IMG/VR virus record: IMGVR_UViG_3300025928_000032
Coordinates: 1-24,666 of that record
Source: a virus
DNA length: 24,666 bases
Direction: 5' to 3' (one strand)
In this document: one piece after another, positions 1 through 8,254 of the stretch
How the letters are laid out: the number at the start of each line of letters is the position of its first letter
Position numbering within the stretch: the first letter of the stretch is position 1
Notes under the pieces: generated by a model
Told to the model about the DNA's origin: nothing
The model's input: the letters and a program-made list of their open reading frames with translations, nothing else
The model's database searches: none
Program-made: the position numbers and the translations under genes

Positions 1-445
1 CCATCACCCAGGACGGCGCGGTGCCGCTGAGCTGAGTCGGACTGACCTGAATCGATCCGTCGGTCAGCGCCTCGACCCGGACCAGCGGCGGGTTGGCGTT
101 GGAGAACTGGCTGACGCCCCAGGCCAGGGCGCTGCGGGTCGACGGGCGGATCCCGGCCGGCAGGGCGCCGGCGGCGAACGGGGTGACCGCGGTGTTGATG
201 GCGAACGTGCCGCTGGTCTTCTGGATCCAGAAGTAGACGTAGCAGCGGGTACCGACGACCCGGTAGCCGGGCACCGGGCCGGCCACGCCGGTGTAGTTCG
301 CGAAGCCGGAGGCGATCGTCAGCGCGGTCCAGCCGGAGGCGAACTTGGCCTCGATCTGGTTGGCCAGGGCCTGGATGTCTTGCGGCACGTTCGGCGCCGA
401 CGACAGCGACGGGTACGGCAGCTGCAGGTTCGAGGTCGACGGCAT
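1..445 (-). CDS. Minor tail / receptor-binding-type protein, 3' end outside window
   Basis: The frame opens with ATG at 443-445 and stays open to the window edge, so 148 codons of the N-terminal part are visible. The start is set by AGGAG five bases upstream; that ribosome site overlaps the TAG stop of the gene before it, so translation is probably coupled. The protein begins MPSTSNLQLPYPSLSSAPN, a Pro/Ser-rich opening seen in actinophage tail-tip proteins, followed by a helix (PQDIQALANQIEAKF) and then beta-rich sequence with many Tyr, Trp and Gly. Position after the baseplate genes and this composition suggest a tail-tip or fibre protein that contacts the host surface. The C-terminal domain that would identify the ligand is not in the window, so the role is inferred from context. 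Confidence 0.75.
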   Translation of the reverse strand, partial: MPSTSNLQLPYPSLSSAPNVPQDIQALANQIEAKFASGWTALTIASGFANYTGVAGPVPGYRVVGTRCYVYFWIQKTSGTFAINTAVTPFAAGALPAGIRPSTRSALAWGVSQFSNANPPLVRVEALTDGSIQVSPTQLSGTAPSWVM

Positions 446-452
446 GGCGCTC

Positions 453-734
453 CTAGCTGGGTGGGGTGCCGATGATGCGGCCAAGGATCAGCAGGCCCCC
501 AGGGGGCTGGTACAGGACGGCGACGACGTGGCCGACCGTCGGCGTGTACGAGGCCAGGTAGGCGGCCTGCACGGACTGGCCGCGCCAGGTGACGGTGGTC
601 AGAGCGTTGCCGTCCGCCGCGGCGCCCGCGGTGACGGTGGCGACGGTGGCCGGCTCGACCCAGGCGGACGGGGCGCCCTGCGGCGGCTTCCCGCGTAGCA
701 CTTCGGCGGCGAGCCTGCTGGTGTTGGTGGGCAC
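453..734 (-). CDS. Small baseplate / tail-tip protein, probable OB-fold
   Basis: A 93-residue protein starting with GTG; GGAG lies seven bases upstream within the end of the preceding gene and only four bases separate the two genes. The sequence is almost all beta-prone, with VTWRGQSVQAAYLASYTPTVG then HVVAVLYQPPGGLLILGRI. The pattern 'G..V.....GG.LILGRI' is what one expects at the end of a gpV or gp45-type OB domain, where a short barrel binds the tail hub. Placed directly after a DUF5047-like hub protein and before the receptor-binding-type protein, a hub-capping or baseplate role is reasonable. Fold assignment is from pattern only and would need a structure prediction. Confidence 0.7.
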   Translation of the reverse strand: MPTNTSRLAAEVLRGKPPQGAPSAWVEPATVATVTAGAAADGNALTTVTWRGQSVQAAYLASYTPTVGHVVAVLYQPPGGLLILGRIIGTPPS

Positions 735-738
735 CGGG

Positions 739-1842
739 TCACTCCCCGCTCGGGACGTCGCCGTCCGGCCGCGACGACCGGGTGGTGATCTGCTGGGTGC
801 CGGTCACGTCGAGCGGGACCGTGGCCGCGTCGATCAGGTGGAGCTCGGTGGTGCCGTCCGGGGTGAGCACGGTGACGACGTCCCCGCGATCCAGCGCCGG
901 GTTGACCACCGCCTCGACGTTGAGCTGCGCGTTAACCCCTTTGACCTTGTTCAGCAGGGCCTTGGCGGCGACGAGGGCCTGCGCCGAGGTGGTCATGGCG
1001 GGCGAGGTGTACCGGTAAGGGACGCGGCCGAACGGGCCGCCGACGTAAGTGCGCGAGGTCGGGTCGGTGTCGGCGACGACGACCGGCGCGTACGGTGCGG
1101 TGCCGGACACGTTGGACGGGTAGGCGACGACGACGTTGTAGGTGCGAGTGCGGTCGCGGATCCGGTCGCCGGACAGCAGTACCCCGGAGGGTGAGGCATC
1201 GACCGTCCACACCGGGGTCTGGCCGAGCAGCGGCGCGTCCTCGATGACCAGGTTGCCGAGGTTGCCGAAGTACACCTCGGCGCCGATGGAGGTGGCGAGG
1301 TCGACGACGGCCTGGGCGCGGTCCTGGTCCCAGACGAGCGGGCCGGCGGTGGCGGTGCTGGTGGCGTTCTGCGTCACCGAGATCCCGGAGACCGCACCGG
1401 TGACAAGGCGGGCGATCTCGGCGCGGATCTGGGCGGTCGCGATCGCCGGGGTGGGCTGTTCGAACTGGGCGCGCTGTACCCGGGCCCACCGGTCGGGCGC
1501 TGAGGTGACGGTGATGCCGCCGGCCGGGCCGACGCTGATCGACTGCTGGTCGAGGGAGAACACGCCGAGCGGCACCAGTTCGACGTCGCCGGACGGGTAG
1601 CGGATGCCCCGGTACGGGCGTAGCTCGACGCCGATGGTGTCCAGGGTCGACCAGAGGGTTCGGTCGGTGATGGACAGGTCGAGGGTGCGGCGTACGCCGG
1701 TGCCGTTGTTGATGTTGACGGTGCCGCCGGAGATCGGCATGTCGGAGGCGATGAGGCTGCCGCCGAGGTAGGCGTCGACCTGGACGACGGCGGCGTGCGA
1801 TTCGCGCAGCGCGGACAGGAAGGTGGTGCTGACCGGGTACAT
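739..1842 (-). CDS. DUF5047-like tail protein (baseplate hub type)
   Basis: A 367-residue protein. The ATG at 1840-1842 overlaps the TGA of the preceding gene by one base (TGATG), and the opening MYPVSTTFLSALRESHAAV is characteristic of the DUF5047 family of actinobacterial phages. Residues 1-120 carry the family region (VDAYLGGSLIASDMPISGG, then TLDLSITDRTLW). The rest resembles the domains of gp27/gp44-type hub proteins: a helical segment with AQAVVDLATSIGAEVYFGN, then strands, and a terminal part with LNVEAVVNPALDRGDVVTV, a motif common in tail-hub proteins. Its place after the distal tail protein fits a baseplate hub. The family name is recognised with good confidence; the hub role is inferred from order and pattern. 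Confidence 0.82.
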   Translation of the reverse strand: MYPVSTTFLSALRESHAAVVQVDAYLGGSLIASDMPISGGTVNINNGTGVRRTLDLSITDRTLWSTLDTIGVELRPYRGIRYPSGDVELVPLGVFSLDQQSISVGPAGGITVTSAPDRWARVQRAQFEQPTPAIATAQIRAEIARLVTGAVSGISVTQNATSTATAGPLVWDQDRAQAVVDLATSIGAEVYFGNLGNLVIEDAPLLGQTPVWTVDASPSGVLLSGDRIRDRTRTYNVVVAYPSNVSGTAPYAPVVVADTDPTSRTYVGGPFGRVPYRYTSPAMTTSAQALVAAKALLNKVKGVNAQLNVEAVVNPALDRGDVVTVLTPDGTTELHLIDAATVPLDVTGTQQITTRSSRPDGDVPSGE

Positions 1843-2621
1843 CAGGCGCCCGTCAGCACCGCGGTGTAGGTGGCGTACCGGGTGAGGACGGCCTGGTAGG
1901 TGGCCTGGGCGGCGAGGACGGTGGCGTAGGTGCGCTGCGACTGGATGCCGCCGGCGGGCCGGCCGACGACGATGTACGGGGCCGTCCAGATCCGCCAGGG
2001 GTGCGGGTAGTAGTCCTCGCGGAGCCGGTTCTGGGTGAGGTCGCCGAGCGCCAGGTACTGGTGGGTGAGGTCGGCGCCGAACAGCTTCGCCGGGGGGACG
2101 TCGAGCAGCAGCGGGGTGACGTCGTCGACGAGGCCGAGCAGGGCGGCATGTTCGGTGTCGTTCTTGGTCCGCAGGGTGATCGTGCCGGTCTTGGCCTTGC
2201 GCTGACCGTCGGAGACGACCACCGGGGTCGCCCGGCCGAGCGGCTGCAGCACCGCCTGGGTGACCGCGCGGACCGGCTGGCCCTCGCCCTGGAAGTCGAC
2301 CAGCTGCGACAGCGACGGGACGCCCGGGTGCCGCAGCCACACGTCGGCGACGTTGAGGGTGACGGCGGAGGAGGTGAGGCTGCCGGCCGCGGTCGTGGCG
2401 GTGTAGGTGGTCGAGGATCCGAACCAGGATTCGTAGTCGTAGCCGACCCAGGAGCCGGAGCCGTCGAGGGTGGCCGGCTCGGCCAGCCGGACCGGGGTCT
2501 GGCTGCCGTCCGGGTCGTTGCGGACGATCGTGGCGGAGGTCTGGCCGGTGTAGGTGAGGTTGAGCAGGACCCGGGGCGGGTTGTTGGTCGGGTCCGCGGT
2601 GGCGGTCAGGGTCGTCGTCAC
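1842..2621 (-). CDS. Distal tail protein-like minor tail protein
   Basis: A 259-residue protein. The start is taken as GTG at 2619-2621 because AAGGAG sits six bases upstream and the tape measure stop lies just before it; a longer frame upstream would run inside the tape measure gene. Residues 1-95 look like an immunoglobulin-like or fibronectin-like domain (TTTLTATADPTNNPPRVLL, then a Ser/Thr-rich stretch ending AVTLNVADVWLRHP). The second half is a different domain with RKAKTGTITLRTKND and LLLDVPPAKLFGADL, the style of siphophage Dit-like proteins. Being the first gene after the tape measure, it most likely forms the tail end ring. The family is not recognised with certainty. Confidence 0.75.
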   Translation of the reverse strand: MTTTLTATADPTNNPPRVLLNLTYTGQTSATIVRNDPDGSQTPVRLAEPATLDGSGSWVGYDYESWFGSSTTYTATTAAGSLTSSAVTLNVADVWLRHPGVPSLSQLVDFQGEGQPVRAVTQAVLQPLGRATPVVVSDGQRKAKTGTITLRTKNDTEHAALLGLVDDVTPLLLDVPPAKLFGADLTHQYLALGDLTQNRLREDYYPHPWRIWTAPYIVVGRPAGGIQSQRTYATVLAAQATYQAVLTRYATYTAVLTGA

Positions 2622-2631
2622 GGCGGCTCCT

Positions 2632-5600
2632 TCACGCGACCTGGTAGACAGTGGCGTCGACGACCTTGCCAATTGCCGTGTCGACCTCGAGCCGGACCTG
2701 CCGGGTGATGGTCTCCGCGCCGAGGGTGATCGGGATGGTGGCCTGCACAGTGACGTTGCGGGCCGCCTGCGCCGCGGCGCCGGTGCCGGGCTGCCAGTTG
2801 ACGTGGCCACCCCACCAGTTGGCGACAGCCCAGCCGACCTGGGCGCGGGTCTTGGCCAGGTTGCCGTTCTTCGGGGCGAACAGTTCCCCGCCGGTGGCCG
2901 GCTCTGCCCAGGCGTACCGGGTCGGCCCGGCGGGCGCGATCTGGGCGTCGGTGAGCGCCCCGCCAGCGGCGTGGGTGTAGATGCCGCCCCACCGGTTGCG
3001 GGTCAGGGTGATCCGGGCGTACTGGCTCATCAGGCTGTTGACCTGCGCGCGGGTCATGCCTGCCTTGAGCAGGATGGTGCGCAGCTGGTTGACGTAGCCG
3101 TTGTAGAAGGCGGTCGCGGTCTTGGCGTTGCCGGTCTCCTGGTACTGCGATTGGGCGGCGGCCTCGGCGGCGGACAGGTAGGAGAACAGGGTCTGCAGTT
3201 CGGCGCGGCCGGTGGCGGTGCGGCCGCTGAACGTCGGTTTCGTCCACGCGAACGCGGTCTTGGCGTTGGCCAGGGCGTCCTCGGCGGAGGCGAAGTCCTG
3301 TACCGACTTGACCCGGGCCAACGAGTTGGACGGGGCGGCGTTGGAGAGGTCGTAGGCCGGGCGCTCCGAGTAGGCCTTGATCAGCGCCCGGCGGGTGGCG
3401 GCGTTGACCTTCATCTTCTTCAGCGACGCGTCGAGCTGCCGGACGTAGTCGTCGTAGACCTTGTTGGCGGCCTTGACGCTGCCGGTCTCGTCGTACTTCG
3501 CCTTCGCCGCGTCCTGGGCGGCCTTGATGCCGGAGATCAGCGACGACCGGTTGTCGCGGCCCTTCTGGGTGGCCATCGAGAAGGTGCGGCCGTTCTCCTT
3601 CAGCGAGGAGGTCAGCTGGTCGACGGCCGAGCGGGCGGCGAGGATCGCGTCCGCGGTGTCCAGGCGCGACCCGCGGCTGCTGGAGCTCGTGCTGGGGCCG
3701 ACGTTGACCAGGCCGCCGCCGGCGTAGCCGCGCATCGGGGTGACCCGCTCCGGGCCGGCCTCACCGAACTCGTACGTGCGTCCGGAGCGGCCGACGCCGA
3801 TGACGTGCTCGGGAATGATGCCGCCGTTGGCCATGGCCCAGTGGTCGTGGGCGTTGCCCTTGAATCGGCCGGTGCCGGCGTGCTGGGCGTAGATGTCACC
3901 GGTGTAGGTGTGCCGGCGCCCGTTCTTGATGTTGAGGCTGTTCCACGGGGTGATGAGTTCCCGGGTGGGGCCCATGTAGTGCAGGTTGATCCACTCGGCG
4001 AGCGGCTTGGACGGCGGCCAGTCCACGGCCCGGCCGACCGCGTGATACGACCGGTTGCCGGACAGGGTGATCGCGCCGGGCCGGAAGGTGCTGGTGGCGT
4101 GCAGGCCGGGGAAGGCCTTGGCGACGACGGCCAGGATCCACTTGTAGGTCTCGCCTCCGCCGGCTGGGCTGGCATACACCGGGTTCGGGACCTTGGTGTT
4201 CTTGAGGTTGACCGGGAACGGGAAGACCCCACCGCCGCCGGCGTAGCCGGGCACGTAGCCGGTGGCGTTCATCTGGTCGAGCAGGCCCGGCGCCGCCGAT
4301 TCGATCTTGCGGCGGGAGCTCTTCTTGATGACGAACTCGTCGGCGTGCACGATGCCGGCCGGCTGCAGTGTGTCGCCTGGGCCGGTCCAGCCGCCGGTGT
4401 CGAAGCCGGGCCCGTCTCCGCGGCCGCCGCTGAGCTGGCCCAGGGTGTTGGCGCTCTTGAGCGCCTGCTGCATACCGGAGAGCTTGCGGAGCTCGGCCTC
4501 TACCTTGCCTTGCCCGGTGACCTTGGTCGCGATGACGTACTGCCCGGCGACCGCGTCAGCAGCGTGCTTGGCGTCGAGCAGCTGGGCCTTGGCCTGCTTC
4601 GCCCCGGGCGCTGACACCTTGGGGGCGTACGGGCCGCCGTTGGCGTACTTGTCCGCCGAGGTCTTGGCCCCGTTGAACTGCTTGGCGACGTCCTTGATCT
4701 GCGACGAGGTCAGGCCGGCCTTTTTGAGTGCGGTGACGAAGGCCGGGTCGAGCTTGCCGTTGAAGGTGTTCGACAGCCCGCCGACCGCGTCCTGCAGGTC
4801 GAGGGCGGACTTCGCCGAGTCGAGGCTGGCCTCGTGAAACTTGGCCTGAGCGGCTCTGGCCTGTTTGCTCTTGGGGCCGTATTTGTCGACCGCATCCGTC
4901 ATCGCGTCTTGGGCCTTTTTGGCCGCTTTAAGCGAATCAGCGTTTTTCTTCTGCGCGTCGATCAGCTTGAAGATCGGGTCGGTCTCGGACTTGAGGAGGT
5001 CGTGCAGGGCGGCGATCGCATCGTGCTCGCCTCGAGCGGCTCCGGCCACTGCATCGGCCTCGGTCGCGTACTTCTGCTGGGCGTCCTTGCCGATCTGCAG
5101 AGCCGAGTTGAGGTCACCGAGCTTGCCGGTAGCTCCGGCTGCCGAGCCGCTGTACTTGTTCAGCGAGCCTGCGCTCTGCTCGCTCGCGGCGGACTCTTTC
5201 TGCAGCTCCTGGTAGGTGTTCGGGAGCAGCTTGGCCAGCGCCTGGGTGTCCAGGCCCGACTTCGACAAGACCTGCTGCCACAGCTGGCTGGCCTTGTTGT
5301 AGTCGTTGATCGACGTGATGCTGCTGGTCAGCGCTTGGTCGAGGCTGGCCATGTTGTCGGTGGCCTGGTTGAACGACAGCCCGAAGATACTCTCGTTCAG
5401 CGCGTCGACCGCGCCGTGGACGCCCGGGATGGACGAGGTGAGGTCGTTGAGTCCGCCCCAGAAGCCGTGGGTGGCGGCGTCGGCGGTCTGGGCGTTCTTG
5501 CCGAGGTCGGACAGGTCGGAGCCGAAGACGTTGCTGAGCTCCCCGGCGACCTTGCCGGTGTTGACGTAGTTGGTGAGGGCGTTCGTCAGCCCGTTGACGT

Positions 5601-6996
5601 TGGCGGAGGCGGCACCGAAGTGGTCGGCCACCACCTCGAGGACCTCGAGGCCGGCGAAGACGATCGCGGCCTTGCCCGCGGCAGAGCTGACCTTGCCCAG
5701 GGCGCCGGCGGCTTTCTCCCCGGTCGGGCCCATGGCGCTGAGCTGTTCGACCGCGTCGGCGATGCCTTTGCGCAGCTTCACCCAGCCGGCCAGCCCGAGC
5801 AGGGCAGCCCCACCGAGCCCGGCGAGGACGGTGATGGTTGACCCAACCAGCGGCGGCATGCTGCTGAACTGGTCGACGAGGGTGTTGAGGCCTTTCGTCA
5901 GCACGCGCAGGCCGCCGTTGGCGCCGGATCCGGACTCGATGAACAGGGTCTCGACGGAGCCCTTGAGCCGCTCGACGTCGCCGGCCAGGTTGTTTGTCTG
6001 CTTCTGGGCGGTCTCGGCGGCGTAGCCGCTGGCGTCGACCGCGCCACGCCACTTGTCGACGCCCTTGGCGCCGTCGGTGTACAGGATGCTCGCGGCGCGG
6101 ATGGCGTCGTTGCCGAAGATCTGGCCGAGCGCCTGCTGACGCTGCTGGTCGGTGAGGCCCTTGAGGCGGGTCTGCAGCACCTGGGCGACGCCGTTGAAGC
6201 CGATGAACTTGCCGGACGCGTCGTAGAAGCTGACGCCCAGCTGGTCCATCAGGGTCTGGGTCTGCTTCGAAGGGTTGGCCAGGGCGATCAGCATCGTCCG
6301 CAGCGACGTGCCGGCGTCGGAGCCGATCAGGCCGGCGTTGGCGAACTCGGCCAGCACGCCGGTGGTGTCCTCGACGCTGAGCCCGAACTGGCCCGCGACC
6401 AGGCCGGACTGGTTGAGCGCCGCGCCCATGTCGTGGACGCTGCCCTGCGCCTTGCCGGCCGCGGCAGCGAGCAGGTCGGCGACGTGGGGCACCTGGTTGC
6501 CGGCCAGCTTGAACTGGGTCATCGCACTGGCCGCGATGGAGGCGGCCTCGCCGACGTCGAGCTGCCCGGCCGCGGCCAGGCTGAGGGCGCCCTTGAGACC
6601 GCCGCCGAGGATGTCGGCCGACTGGATGCCGGCCTTGCCCAGCTCGGTGATGCCGTTGGCCGCCTGGGTGGCCGAGTACTGCGTGTCCTTGCCGGCCTGG
6701 ATCGCGGCGGCCCGCAGCGCGCCCATGTGGCCCTGGGCGTCCTGGACGCCGACCGAGACCCCGGACATGGCCTTGTCGAAGTCGGCGGCCATCTTCACGG
6801 CGGCACCGGCCGCGCCGAGCAACCCGGCGCCCATGAGGGCGGCCTGGTCGCTGACCTTGTCGAGGTGGCCGCCCTTGGCCGCTTTGTCGAGTTCGCCGGT
6901 GAGCTGCCGGACGGCGGCGCCGCCCTCGCGCAGCTTGGAGCGCAGGTCGGTGACGTCGGCGGTGAGTTTGACCGAGACCGTGCGGGTCACCGTCAC
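2632..6996 (-). CDS. Tail tape measure protein with embedded M15-type peptidase motif
   Basis: A 1454-residue protein, by far the longest in the window, beginning with GTG one base after the stop of the chaperone extension. Residues about 1-45 form a coiled coil (TVSVKLTADVTDLRSKLRE), and residues about 65-330 are the TP901-type tape measure core (AADFDKAMSGVSVGVQDA, GITELGKAGIQSADILGGG). A hydrophobic segment follows near residues 375-402 (VGSTITVLAGLGGAALLG), then long Ala/Lys/Gln-rich helices. Near residues 980-990 is SYHAVGRAVDW and near 1047-1050 is HDHW, matching the SxHxxGxAxD and HxH zinc-ligand pattern of M15 peptidases, so the virion probably carries peptidoglycan-cutting activity for DNA entry. 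At roughly 1.5 angstrom per residue the tail would be near 200 nm. Confidence 0.93.
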   Translation of the reverse strand: MTVTRTVSVKLTADVTDLRSKLREGGAAVRQLTGELDKAAKGGHLDKVSDQAALMGAGLLGAAGAAVKMAADFDKAMSGVSVGVQDAQGHMGALRAAAIQAGKDTQYSATQAANGITELGKAGIQSADILGGGLKGALSLAAAGQLDVGEAASIAASAMTQFKLAGNQVPHVADLLAAAAGKAQGSVHDMGAALNQSGLVAGQFGLSVEDTTGVLAEFANAGLIGSDAGTSLRTMLIALANPSKQTQTLMDQLGVSFYDASGKFIGFNGVAQVLQTRLKGLTDQQRQQALGQIFGNDAIRAASILYTDGAKGVDKWRGAVDASGYAAETAQKQTNNLAGDVERLKGSVETLFIESGSGANGGLRVLTKGLNTLVDQFSSMPPLVGSTITVLAGLGGAALLGLAGWVKLRKGIADAVEQLSAMGPTGEKAAGALGKVSSAAGKAAIVFAGLEVLEVVADHFGAASANVNGLTNALTNYVNTGKVAGELSNVFGSDLSDLGKNAQTADAATHGFWGGLNDLTSSIPGVHGAVDALNESIFGLSFNQATDNMASLDQALTSSITSINDYNKASQLWQQVLSKSGLDTQALAKLLPNTYQELQKESAASEQSAGSLNKYSGSAAGATGKLGDLNSALQIGKDAQQKYATEADAVAGAARGEHDAIAALHDLLKSETDPIFKLIDAQKKNADSLKAAKKAQDAMTDAVDKYGPKSKQARAAQAKFHEASLDSAKSALDLQDAVGGLSNTFNGKLDPAFVTALKKAGLTSSQIKDVAKQFNGAKTSADKYANGGPYAPKVSAPGAKQAKAQLLDAKHAADAVAGQYVIATKVTGQGKVEAELRKLSGMQQALKSANTLGQLSGGRGDGPGFDTGGWTGPGDTLQPAGIVHADEFVIKKSSRRKIESAAPGLLDQMNATGYVPGYAGGGGVFPFPVNLKNTKVPNPVYASPAGGGETYKWILAVVAKAFPGLHATSTFRPGAITLSGNRSYHAVGRAVDWPPSKPLAEWINLHYMGPTRELITPWNSLNIKNGRRHTYTGDIYAQHAGTGRFKGNAHDHWAMANGGIIPEHVIGVGRSGRTYEFGEAGPERVTPMRGYAGGGLVNVGPSTSSSSRGSRLDTADAILAARSAVDQLTSSLKENGRTFSMATQKGRDNRSSLISGIKAAQDAAKAKYDETGSVKAANKVYDDYVRQLDASLKKMKVNAATRRALIKAYSERPAYDLSNAAPSNSLARVKSVQDFASAEDALANAKTAFAWTKPTFSGRTATGRAELQTLFSYLSAAEAAAQSQYQETGNAKTATAFYNGYVNQLRTILLKAGMTRAQVNSLMSQYARITLTRNRWGGIYTHAAGGALTDAQIAPAGPTRYAWAEPATGGELFAPKNGNLAKTRAQVGWAVANWWGGHVNWQPGTGAAAQAARNVTVQATIPITLGAETITRQVRLEVDTAIGKVVDATVYQVA

Positions 6997-6997
6997 C

Positions 6998-7405
6998 TCA
7001 CTTCTGTGCGGTCACTGACCAAAGCAGGGCGGCCGGCCGGGGAAGCTTGGTGGCTTCTTGGGCAGCGATCTTGGCGTCTTCGGCTCGGCAGCGGATCTTT
7101 CGGACCTTGAAGTCGGGGCCAGTGTCGGCGTGGCTGGTGCACTCCGACAGTGGGCCGCCGTGCAGCGGACACAGCTGCGAGCGGTAGAGCGCCAGGGCGA
7201 GGATTTCGCCGCGGTCCTGCTCCGTCCATTCGGCCTCTCGGACCGTGGTGGACCGAGCAATTCGGCCCTGGTCGTCGTACTCGTAGGTCGTCGTCTCGCT
7301 CAGCTCGCGCCCGTCGAAGACCGACGGGGGGATGCCGAGGGCCTCGGCGGCCTCTATTCGCTGCCGGTACTCGTCAGATACCTCGAGGCGGCGCGCGAGA
7401 AAGGG
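6998..7405 (-). CDS. Tail assembly chaperone, frameshifted C-terminal part (gpT-like)
   Basis: This frame is read only after a -1 slip at 7399-7405. From the slip to the stop I read every codon and found no ATG, GTG or TTG until the last six codons, so it cannot plausibly be started on its own; a start further upstream at 7495 would lie wholly within the chaperone gene in a shadow frame. The joined product would be 304 residues: 171 from the first frame and 133 from this one. It begins LARRLEVSDEYRQRIEAAEA and carries a small Cys/His cluster (LCPLHGGPLSEC, then C in KIRCRAED). Fusion chaperones of this kind bind the tape measure protein and bring major tail subunits during tail assembly. The stop is one base before the tape measure start. 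Confidence 0.85.
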   Translation of the reverse strand, partial: PFLARRLEVSDEYRQRIEAAEALGIPPSVFDGRELSETTTYEYDDQGRIARSTTVREAEWTEQDRGEILALALYRSQLCPLHGGPLSECTSHADTGPDFKVRKIRCRAEDAKIAAQEATKLPRPAALLWSVTAQK

Positions 7406-7911
7406 ACGTCGACCCCACCTCGGTTGACCATTACGGCCGCGTTGATCAGCGTGTTGTACTGGCCGTTGGAGAGGTCGTCGATGACCTCTTCCCATTCGGT
7501 GTCGTCGAGGATGGGGTCGACGACGCTGGCGCGCAGCAGCGGCTCGAGGAAGGTGTCGTAGTTGGCGTCGAGGAGCCGGTCCTCGTCGAGGACCTCGCCG
7601 TCGTCGTTCTGCCGCGGCGGGTGCTCGGCCATCAACGCCCGGTACTTCTTTCCGGGGAGCGCTTCGAGGACCCAGGTGTAGGACTCGTCGAGCATCTGTG
7701 CGCGCACGTTCTCGATCTCGCGGGCCAGCCGGCCGGTCTCCGGTTCGTCCTCGATCGACGTGGACGGGTTGGCAAGCTCGCGACGCTCGGCGTCGACCAG
7801 CTCACGCTCGAGGCGCTCGAACTTCTCGACCAGGTCGCCGCGCATGCAGATCGGTACGGTGCGACGGTTGCGCTTGGCCCGTGCCCGCATCTCCCTGAAA
7901 TCGGTGCTCAT
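7354..7911 (-). CDS. Tail assembly chaperone, unshifted form (gpG-like)
   Basis: A 185-residue protein in the position that lambda gpG occupies, between the major tail protein and the tape measure gene. ATG at 7909-7911 overlaps the stop of the preceding gene by four bases (ATGA). The N-terminal part is basic and then coiled-coil (ERLERELVDAERREL); the middle is acidic with a helical ALPGKKYRALMAEHPP, typical of actinophage chaperones; the C-terminal part before the slip reads LINAAVMVNRGGVDVPF. Normal translation adds 14 residues after the slip site and stops at TAG. It should act in the cytoplasm as a chaperone of the tape measure protein and not be part of the finished virion. Confidence 0.88.
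   Translation of the reverse strand: MSTDFREMRARAKRNRRTVPICMRGDLVEKFERLERELVDAERRELANPSTSIEDEPETGRLAREIENVRAQMLDESYTWVLEALPGKKYRALMAEHPPRQNDDGEVLDEDRLLDANYDTFLEPLLRASVVDPILDDTEWEEVIDDLSNGQYNTLINAAVMVNRGGVDVPFSRAASRYLTSTGSE
7399..7405 (-). other. -1 programmed ribosomal frameshift site, C-CCT-TTC
   Basis: On the minus strand the bases are C CCT TTC, with CCT and TTC as the zero-frame codons. This fits the X-XXY-YYZ heptamer of tandem -1 slips; after the slip the codons read CCC TTT CTC and continue in the 133-residue extension. Frame arithmetic agrees: zero-frame codons begin at coordinates divisible by three, and the extension is one base upstream of that. A 6-bp hairpin with a 3-base loop lies at 7334-7348, but about 50 bases downstream, which is farther than usual for a stimulating structure. 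I saw no convincing closer stem. Confidence 0.88.
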
Positions 7912-8222
7912 GCGGTCACCGCCTCGTACGTCGCAGCGAAAACATCCGGCTTGCAGGGGTAGAAAGTCCCCGGCTTGCTGTCACGTAGCACCCAGTCACC
8001 GTGACGGAATGTCGCCAATTCACTGTGCGTCGTAGGCAAGTCAAAGGCGATGAAGTCTGGGCCGATCTCGCCACAGGTATCAGATGCCTCGTCAGCCGAA
8101 ATTCTCCGGGCCGGGTTGGACTCGTTGATTGCACCGCAGACGAAATCGCAGACCTCACTCCAGGTAGACCACCGAACCTGGACGGACTCGACCTCAACAG
8201 GCTTCTTGCGGAACTTCGGCAT
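7908..8222 (-). CDS. Small phage protein of unknown function, likely inserted gene
   Basis: A 104-residue protein starting MPKFRKKPVEVESVQVRW. The ATG at 8220-8222 is chosen for a GAGGAG site six bases upstream; the longer frame would run through a hairpin and terminator. The 'FRKKPVxVEAVQ' opening and the end 'GDWVLRDSKPGTFYPCKPDVFAATYE' are common in small cytoplasmic phage proteins of unknown function, which resemble each other across unrelated phages. It sits where siphophages normally have nothing between major tail protein and chaperone. By hand count its G+C is about 59% over 7921-8220, against about 65-73% in single 60-base lines counted on each side. Its leader holds a possible pseudoknot. 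All this suggests a separately acquired gene, not a structural one. Confidence 0.82.
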   Translation of the reverse strand: MPKFRKKPVEVESVQVRWSTWSEVCDFVCGAINESNPARRISADEASDTCGEIGPDFIAFDLPTTHSELATFRHGDWVLRDSKPGTFYPCKPDVFAATYEAVTA

Positions 8223-8254
8223 GCTTTTCTCCTCGTCCCGATGTCCCGATGAGC

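Noticed and set aside
2554-4614. Long plus-strand frame of 686 codons opposite the tape measure gene
   Set aside because: It is an antisense shadow typical of high-GC DNA: Gly/Val/Arg-rich, no recognisable domain, and fully covered by a well-supported gene on the other strand.
6998-7495. A separate gene starting at 7495 instead of a frameshift extension
   Set aside because: Its first part lies in a shadow frame of the chaperone gene with no ribosome site, and no usable start exists after the slip; the heptamer gives a better account.
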